Assembly: GCA_017417585.1 (NCBI GenBank)
Contig: JAFPYX010000039.1
Location: 1 to 37,644 of the forward strand
From: Victivallales bacterium
Lineage (GTDB): Bacteria; Verrucomicrobiota; Lentisphaeria; Oligosphaerales; Oligosphaeraceae
Length of the DNA stretch: 37,644 bases
Direction of reading: 5' to 3'
Part shown: piece by piece, positions 32,693 through 37,644 of the stretch
Position numbering within the stretch: the stretch's first letter is position 1
Layout of the letters: each line of letters opens with the position of its first letter
Made by a program: the position numbers and the translations under genes
The notes under the pieces: generated by a model
What the model was told of the DNA's origin: nothing
Databases searched by the model: none
The model's input: only the letters and a program-made list of their open reading frames with translations

Positions 32693-33337
32693 CTACAGCA
32701 CTTCCAGCAACTGGTCGAAATGCAAGAAGGCATGAGTGGCGATGGACTGGATTTGCGGCCAGACCTCGCGGGCGCTTTCATCATAGATGGCGTAGGTGTC
32801 GATGCCACAGGCCAAGGCGGTCTGGATGGCGTGCAAGGCATCCTCGATGACCACGCATTCGCCAGCGCTTGCCTTGAGCGCTTGGAGAATGGCGCGATAG
32901 AAAGCCGGATCCTTCTTGGAGAGATTGAGTTCCGTGCAGGTGAAAATCTGCTGGAAACATGATTCCATTCCCGTGCGTCGGAATGCGGCGGTGGCAAGGC
33001 GGCGATCCGTGGCGGTGGCAAGGACGCAATGGTAGCCGCGTCGCCGCAGTTCGGGAAGAGCTTCCGCAACGCCTGGCTTCAACGGTGCCTTGGCGGTGTA
33101 GAACTCCTCGGCCATCGCATCGATTTCGGCGATGATCTCCTCGGGGGGAAGCGTCATGCCATACTTGGTGCGGAAGAGTTCGGCGGCTTCGGGCATCGTC
33201 ATGGCAAGCAACTTTTCGCGCAGATCCGGTGTCTCCGGGATGCCGTTGGCAGCCAGATAGTCCGCGCCGAGATGCTCCCAAAGTGGCATCGTGTCCAGCA
33301 GCACGCCGTCCATGTCGAAGATGAGAAAGGACTTCAT
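32693..33337 (-). CDS. HAD-family hydrolase, beta-phosphoglucomutase-like
   Basis: The protein of about 214 residues has HAD motif I FLIFDMDGVLLDT, with the nucleophile Asp and acid Asp, a helical cap, motif II in HCVLATATDRRL, motif III Lys in LNLSKKDPAFYR and motif IV in CVVIEDALHAI. It belongs to the subfamily IA phosphatases and phosphoglucomutases. The frame begins at 33352, but the ATG at 33337 just before KSFLIFDMDG is more typical. It is 60 bp upstream of the SGNH gene. The physiological substrate is not predictable from sequence. Confidence 0.88.
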   Translation of the reverse strand: MKSFLIFDMDGVLLDTMPLWEHLGADYLAANGIPETPDLREKLLAMTMPEAAELFRTKYGMTLPPEEIIAEIDAMAEEFYTAKAPLKPGVAEALPELRRRGYHCVLATATDRRLATAAFRRTGMESCFQQIFTCTELNLSKKDPAFYRAILQALKASAGECVVIEDALHAIQTALACGIDTYAIYDESAREVWPQIQSIATHAFLHFDQLLEVL

Positions 33338-33593
33338 GGGTAAAACGGCCATTTCTTATACTATAGAGGCAATTGCAAAATTCTCCAGGGCATTCAAGGT
33401 GCTCTGTCGCCAGGTTACTTTTGCAATTACCTCATTTGTCTTTCTTTTTGAGGGAATTTATATTGAAGACTTAGAATACCAATCCGGCTTTTTCCTGCCA
33501 TCCCTTCGGGACTTTCTTGGTAACCAAGTTTTTCACCCCGACTCAACAGATCGTTCCTTTTTTTGCCCTTCTATTCCTACTTGTCAAGCCTGA

Positions 33594-35921
33594 TCACGGC
33601 ATACTATCATAATATTCCAGAACCTTACGGACAAAGGGATTTTCAGCGGCGGCACTTCTCATGTTTTTCATCCATTCTCCAAACGTCACATTTTCAAATC
33701 GGGAATCCATATCCGGTTCCCAAGGCTCACGCAGTATGGTATCCATCCCGTATTTTTCCATGCGCTTCAAATGGAGTGCGCAGGTACTCAAAAAAAGTTC
33801 CATATTCTCTCCCATTACCGCACGCATAAAGGAGTTGGATTTCATCTTAGGATCCATATTCATCATTGCCAGCGCCATCCCGTCAGCGATGCACAATTCC
33901 CCCAAGGCATTCTTGTTTCCTCTTGACGCAGCCTTTTCCAGGCAGTCTCTTGCCTCTTCCGGATTGTTGTCTCGGAGCATCATCCCCAGTTCGTAATATG
34001 CGCTTGGCCTGCCCAATTCTGCGGCCATGCGGTAATAAGCCTCTGCCTGTTTCCGATCGCCAGCAATGATATACTTCCCGAAAAGAAATCCCAATTCCAT
34101 GTAGGCATAAGAAACCATCTGCTTTCCACGTTCCTCCAGTCGTTTCACCAAGCGGGTAAATTCTTCCTGCTGCTCCTGATTCATAGTGCCGCATGTCAAA
34201 CTGTCCCCGGCTCTGAGTTTGAACAGCTCCATTGCCGCGTATGGATACCCGATATCAACCATTTCCTGGAACAACTTTATTGCCGTATCCCTCCATTTGG
34301 AGTCATCTTCATCATACAGATATAAGTCGGCCAGATATATGGTCGCATGCAGATTTCCAAGGTCATGCGCCTTCTCATAGTAGGTTCGGGCAAGTTTCTC
34401 ATTTTCGGGTAGTCCCATGCCAAACAAATACCATTCCCCAAGATTTGCGAGAGCGACATCATCCCCCTGTTCTGCCAGTTTCCTGGCAAGCTCCACCGCA
34501 CGCGCAAACCACTTCTCCGCCTCCTGCGGATCAGGTTCAACACCTTGGCCGGTCAAATAGCACCCGCCAAGCCCATGCATGGCATAATAACTGCCACCTT
34601 CAACGCCTTTGCGAAACAAAGCCACTGCCTTTTCAGCATCGTAGTGGACACCGAATACATCGAGATAGCATCTGCCGAGTTCCGCAAAGCCATCGGGATA
34701 TCCCAATTCCACCGCCTTCTCATAACAGGAAATTGCCTCGCCAACCCCATTGGGCACGAGCGAAGCATATTCATAGAGATTGGCAAGTTCACACCAGGCC
34801 TTCCCACTTCCTTTCTCCCCTGCCGCTCTCAGATACTTTTCGGCCAATTTCACATCGCGCGGAACACCCTGCCCTTTCTTGTAGCGACAGCCCAATGCCA
34901 GCAACGTCTCCGCATCACCGTCCAATGCAAGCGTGGCTTCAGCCGTTATTTCTGGCGTCGTCAATGGTATCGGCTGCTGTCCATCAGGGGATGGCAGTTT
35001 GTTGTCGGCAACGTCCCCACGACTTTCTGTTTCGGGCGGTATAGCGGTCTGCGCATCCTGGCTGGTTTTCGATTTCGGCATGTAGTCGTTGGTAACCTTC
35101 GAAATCTCCCCAGTGGCGCCGTCTATCTCCAGATACACGCGTCCTCCAGGCCTGTCTTGCCATTTGTTTCCCGTGACAATCCACTTGTCCTGTTCACGCA
35201 TCACTGAATAAGGCCTTTGCGGCAGCAGTTCTTCCGCCGGATAGCGCCTGGCGAACTCCTCCTGGGCGAGTTTTGCGGCGATGGCACCGTCGGAAATTTT
35301 CCAGCCATCCTCGCCAGGCTCCGGAATCATCAGCGAGCCGATATACTCCAGAAGTTCAACATATTTCTCATCGTCCACCGAATTGGTTAACAGGTTAAAG
35401 ACCAGCCCTGTGCCTTCACCTGCCCGACAGATTCCGACGGTGACGTATTTCCATTCTCCTTCTTCTCCTTCAGGTGGAGTAGCAGCCCACCACCCATGAA
35501 ATCTTTTGTCGGTCAGACGAACAGCACATCCATAACGTCCAGACGGCGCAAATCTTCGCAGGGGAAAGACTTTGCTTTGCGTTCTTTCCACCGAATTCTT
35601 CTCCCAGGCATCTACCATATTTTTATATAAGCAGGATCTCATCTTCTTCGGAATTTCAAAAAGGTCTTTTCCAATCTCGGCATCTTGAAAATCCAATCCC
35701 ATTTCAAAAGACCTGTCCTTCGCTGAAATCCTCAGGGCAATCTCGCCCCACTGCATTTCATCATAGAAGACAATCTCCCACTCTGGCGGGATGGTGACGG
35801 GAATTCTGTCCGATGGCACAAGTTGGACTATCCCTGTCTTCGGCTCAACCGCTGTCTCGTCGGCAATGCTTGGCAGTATACTTAGTACGGCAAACAGCAG
35901 GGCAAACATATATTTCAGCAT
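33594..35921 (-). CDS. Exported Sel1-repeat protein with an NTF2-immunity-like segment
   Basis: This is about 775 residues from the ATG at 35921, which has an AAAGGAGG site 6 bp upstream; 12 extra codons before it are unlikely. A signal peptide (MLKYMFALLFAVLSILPSIA) leads to an N-terminal beta-rich part, then a segment AAKLAQEEFARRYPAEELLPQRPYSV...WIVTGNKW...VYLEIDGATGEISKV like PepSY or NTF2-fold immunity modules. Residues from about 340 carry Sel1/TPR-like repeats: ALGCRYKKGQGVPRDVKLAEKYLRAA and GLGGCYLTGQGVEPDPQEAEKW are typical. Sel1 proteins act as protein-interaction scaffolds. The role here is unknown. Confidence 0.82.
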   Translation of the reverse strand: MLKYMFALLFAVLSILPSIADETAVEPKTGIVQLVPSDRIPVTIPPEWEIVFYDEMQWGEIALRISAKDRSFEMGLDFQDAEIGKDLFEIPKKMRSCLYKNMVDAWEKNSVERTQSKVFPLRRFAPSGRYGCAVRLTDKRFHGWWAATPPEGEEGEWKYVTVGICRAGEGTGLVFNLLTNSVDDEKYVELLEYIGSLMIPEPGEDGWKISDGAIAAKLAQEEFARRYPAEELLPQRPYSVMREQDKWIVTGNKWQDRPGGRVYLEIDGATGEISKVTNDYMPKSKTSQDAQTAIPPETESRGDVADNKLPSPDGQQPIPLTTPEITAEATLALDGDAETLLALGCRYKKGQGVPRDVKLAEKYLRAAGEKGSGKAWCELANLYEYASLVPNGVGEAISCYEKAVELGYPDGFAELGRCYLDVFGVHYDAEKAVALFRKGVEGGSYYAMHGLGGCYLTGQGVEPDPQEAEKWFARAVELARKLAEQGDDVALANLGEWYLFGMGLPENEKLARTYYEKAHDLGNLHATIYLADLYLYDEDDSKWRDTAIKLFQEMVDIGYPYAAMELFKLRAGDSLTCGTMNQEQQEEFTRLVKRLEERGKQMVSYAYMELGFLFGKYIIAGDRKQAEAYYRMAAELGRPSAYYELGMMLRDNNPEEARDCLEKAASRGNKNALGELCIADGMALAMMNMDPKMKSNSFMRAVMGENMELFLSTCALHLKRMEKYGMDTILREPWEPDMDSRFENVTFGEWMKNMRSAAAENPFVRKVLEYYDSMP

Positions 35922-36100
35922 ACAACCTCCTTTGGGCAGTTTGGAAATCATCGTCACTCCTTGGGGTATGATATTGGAAAGTTTCGCTCCAATGCTTTTT
36001 TTGCTTAATCTATATCCTAGATCATGGTTTACCAGAAAATGCGTGATTTTCCTGCACTTATCGAATATTTATGCCAAGCACAGTTCAACTAAGAATCCGG

Positions 36101-36433
36101 CTATCCTTGCAGATTTTTCAGCACTTCCGGGTTGTTCGCCACGATTCTGCCGAGTTTCTCGCATCGTGGCATTTCGCCACAATTTCCGCATGTCGTGCAA
36201 TCGCGTTCCTGCGCACACCTTCGGATTGGGCACAGCGATTCACAATATGGCGTCTTCACGCCTGGAATCCGGCATCCGGTGCAATGGATCATCTCTGGCG
36301 TGATCTCCACGCCGTTCAGTTCCGACCAGAGTTTAGCGACCTTCCGGCGCAGGTCGTCGTCATGGTTCACCGTCGCGATACGGGCTTCGCAGGTTTCGCA
36401 ATCCAGTCCGCAATACGCAATGAAGTCTTTCAT
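36101..36433 (-). CDS. DUF3795 Cys-rich protein
   Basis: The 110-residue protein begins MKDFIAYCGLDCETCEARIAT, the standard opening of DUF3795, and continues with CTGCR...YCESLCPIRRCAQERDCTTCGNCGEMPRCEKL. The Cys pattern suggests bound zinc or an iron-sulfur cluster. The family is widespread in anaerobes and has no known function. The reading frame is open to 36451, but the ATG at 36433 gives the usual start. It is followed upstream, on the same strand, by a truncated ATPase and is probably independent of it. Confidence 0.85.
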   Translation of the reverse strand: MKDFIAYCGLDCETCEARIATVNHDDDLRRKVAKLWSELNGVEITPEMIHCTGCRIPGVKTPYCESLCPIRRCAQERDCTTCGNCGEMPRCEKLGRIVANNPEVLKNLQG

Positions 36434-36473
36434 AATCCTCCTCTTGCCCACAAAACACTATTTCCTCTCGTAA

Positions 36474-37590
36474 CTATTCAGCCTCCAGAAGAAAATCAAT
36501 GATATTGCGGTGGATGATGCCGTTGTCGGAGAGCGGTATTCTGTCACGGGAGATGACCATTTTGGGATAGTTGTCCCGGATTGCGGCAAAATTGCCGAAT
36601 TCCCGCTCTCGGTTGCCATCTGTGATTTCATACGCCACCTGGATGTAGAGCTTCTCGTCCTGCCTTCTCGTGGCAACAAAGTCAATCTCCTTGCCATATA
36701 CGCTGCCTGTCCGCACCGTATAACCTCGGAAGATGAGTTCATTGTACACGATCGTCTCATATATCGCACCGTATAAATCGCTGACAAGAGACTTTTTGAG
36801 ATTGACAAACGAGGGGTCACAGGTGTAGGATTTGTTGTTAAATTCCAGTACCTTCAAACCAATGACGTCAAACCGTGGAACAATGTTGACAATACACGAT
36901 TGCTCGATGCCGTGAAGGTATTCCAGGACTTTTGGCAAGGATGCGGAATCGGGTTGTTCCGAAGCGAATCTTTCCGTGATGCTTCTTCCAGAAATGTAAT
37001 TCCCCGTCGAGGCGATGACATAATCCAGAACACGTTCCAGCTGGTAGGAATTCTTTAATTTCAACTTAGTCACGATGTCGCGCAGGACGATGGAATCGAA
37101 AATGGATTCCAGCATGACCTGCCTGCGGTCATCGTCGGTTTCTGCAAATATCAACGGGAAACCGCCCCAACGCATGTAATTGGAGAATTCGACCTCGACA
37201 TCACGGGGAATATGACCATTTAGTTCCGTTCGATAATTGTAATATTCCGAGAAGGAAAACGGCATGATGCGAAAATTGAGAGTCCGTCCGCCCAAAATGC
37301 GTTCTTTGTCATCGGCAAGCAAATCGCTGTTCGACCCAGTGACAAAAATGCTGACATTGCGATATTTGGCCTTTAGTGAATTGACAATCTCCGGCCAATT
37401 GGCAACAAATTGGATTTCATCGAGGAAAATGTAGTACATCGCCTCGTCAGCAATATGAGACTTCAAATACTCATATAAAACTAGGGGGTCACGATATTTT
37501 CGATTGGCTATGTCACAACAAACAGTTGATAAATAGCCATTTTTATAGGGGAGTATCAGAACTCCCCTACAAACTGTTATTTGCAGTTAT
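36474..37590 (-). pseudogene. AAA_14 / DUF4143 ATPase lacking its Walker A region
   Basis: The ATG-initiated part (330 residues, 36474-37466) starts in MYYIFLDEIQFV, the Walker B region, and includes SIFVTGSNSDLL, the DUF4143 region (GKEIDFVATRRQDEKLYIQVAYE) and a normal C-terminus. The frame stays open upstream to about 37590 and the family-like protein continues as DIANRKYRDPLVLYEYLKS, but no start codon and no Walker A motif (GxxxxGK) appear before a stop. The 5' part is therefore missing, probably removed by an event near 37540-37600, where a perfect AGGGGAGT hairpin (about 37548-37569) lies. It is a homolog of the ATPase at 4069-5318. Confidence 0.8.
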
Positions 37591-37644
37591 CTATACTCAT
37601 TTGGAATTTCGATATGAAGTGTCTCACACAATAACTTCACATCA

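Overview
The window looks like a bacterial chromosome segment from the Planctomycetes-Verrucomicrobia-Lentisphaerae side of the tree, most likely a Lentisphaerota or Kiritimatiellota-like gut or anaerobe genome. The clues are a membrane protein with an H-X9-DG / DUF1559-like tail, a GreA fused to a long N-terminal domain, an LL-diaminopimelate aminotransferase, several sigma-54 enhancer-binding proteins and small Zn-ribbon proteins. This placement rests on gene content only. No rRNA or tRNA was recognised.

Region 1 (1-8.5 kb) is a decayed accessory and defence island, visibly more AT-rich than the centre. It holds the end of a probable insertion element, an operon of an EVE-like protein plus two DUF262 (GmrSD-type) proteins with the last one cut short, a frameshifted AAA_14/DUF4143 ATPase, a VanX-like dipeptidase, a RhuM pseudogene and an intact YhcG/DUF1016 PD-(D/E)XK nuclease. 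Two copies of a 330-350 bp repeat with a conserved internal promoter-like motif (3568-3901 and 6242-6591) lie beside gene remnants.

Region 2 (8.5-12.5 kb) pairs a sigma-54 activator that has an unusual N-terminal domain with a divergent Zn-ribbon/FtsK-like ATPase. The ATPase has a well-formed sigma-54 promoter and a damaged Walker A motif. A 160 bp MITE-like element and a small Cys-rich protein follow. Region 3 (13-16.4 kb) has a MATE transporter with an MTAN-type nucleosidase, a 100 bp inverted-repeat element and the Zn-ribbon/DUF1559-like membrane protein.

Region 4 (16.4-23.7 kb, minus strand) is a complete trp operon in the order trpL-E-G-D-C-F-B-A. The leader encodes a 16-residue peptide with two Trp codons in the motif WRWR-stop, followed by mutually exclusive RNA stems and a strong U-tailed hairpin, which is a textbook ribosome-mediated attenuator. 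Three of the internal gaps are filled by degenerate tandem arrays of 7-mers or CTAG-containing 9-mers. Similar arrays occur at 24.65 kb and 32.6 kb, and several abut start codons that lack a Shine-Dalgarno sequence.

Region 5 (23.8-31.7 kb) carries a lipoprotein (minus) and then a plus-strand run: NtrC-type regulator, lipoprotein, GreA fusion, dapL, lipoate ligase, a small conserved protein and a separately expressed outer-membrane barrel with a perfect terminator. Region 6 (31.9-37.6 kb, minus strand) holds an SGNH hydrolase, a HAD phosphatase, a Sel1-repeat exported protein, a DUF3795 protein and a second AAA_14/DUF4143 ATPase that has lost its Walker A region near the window edge.
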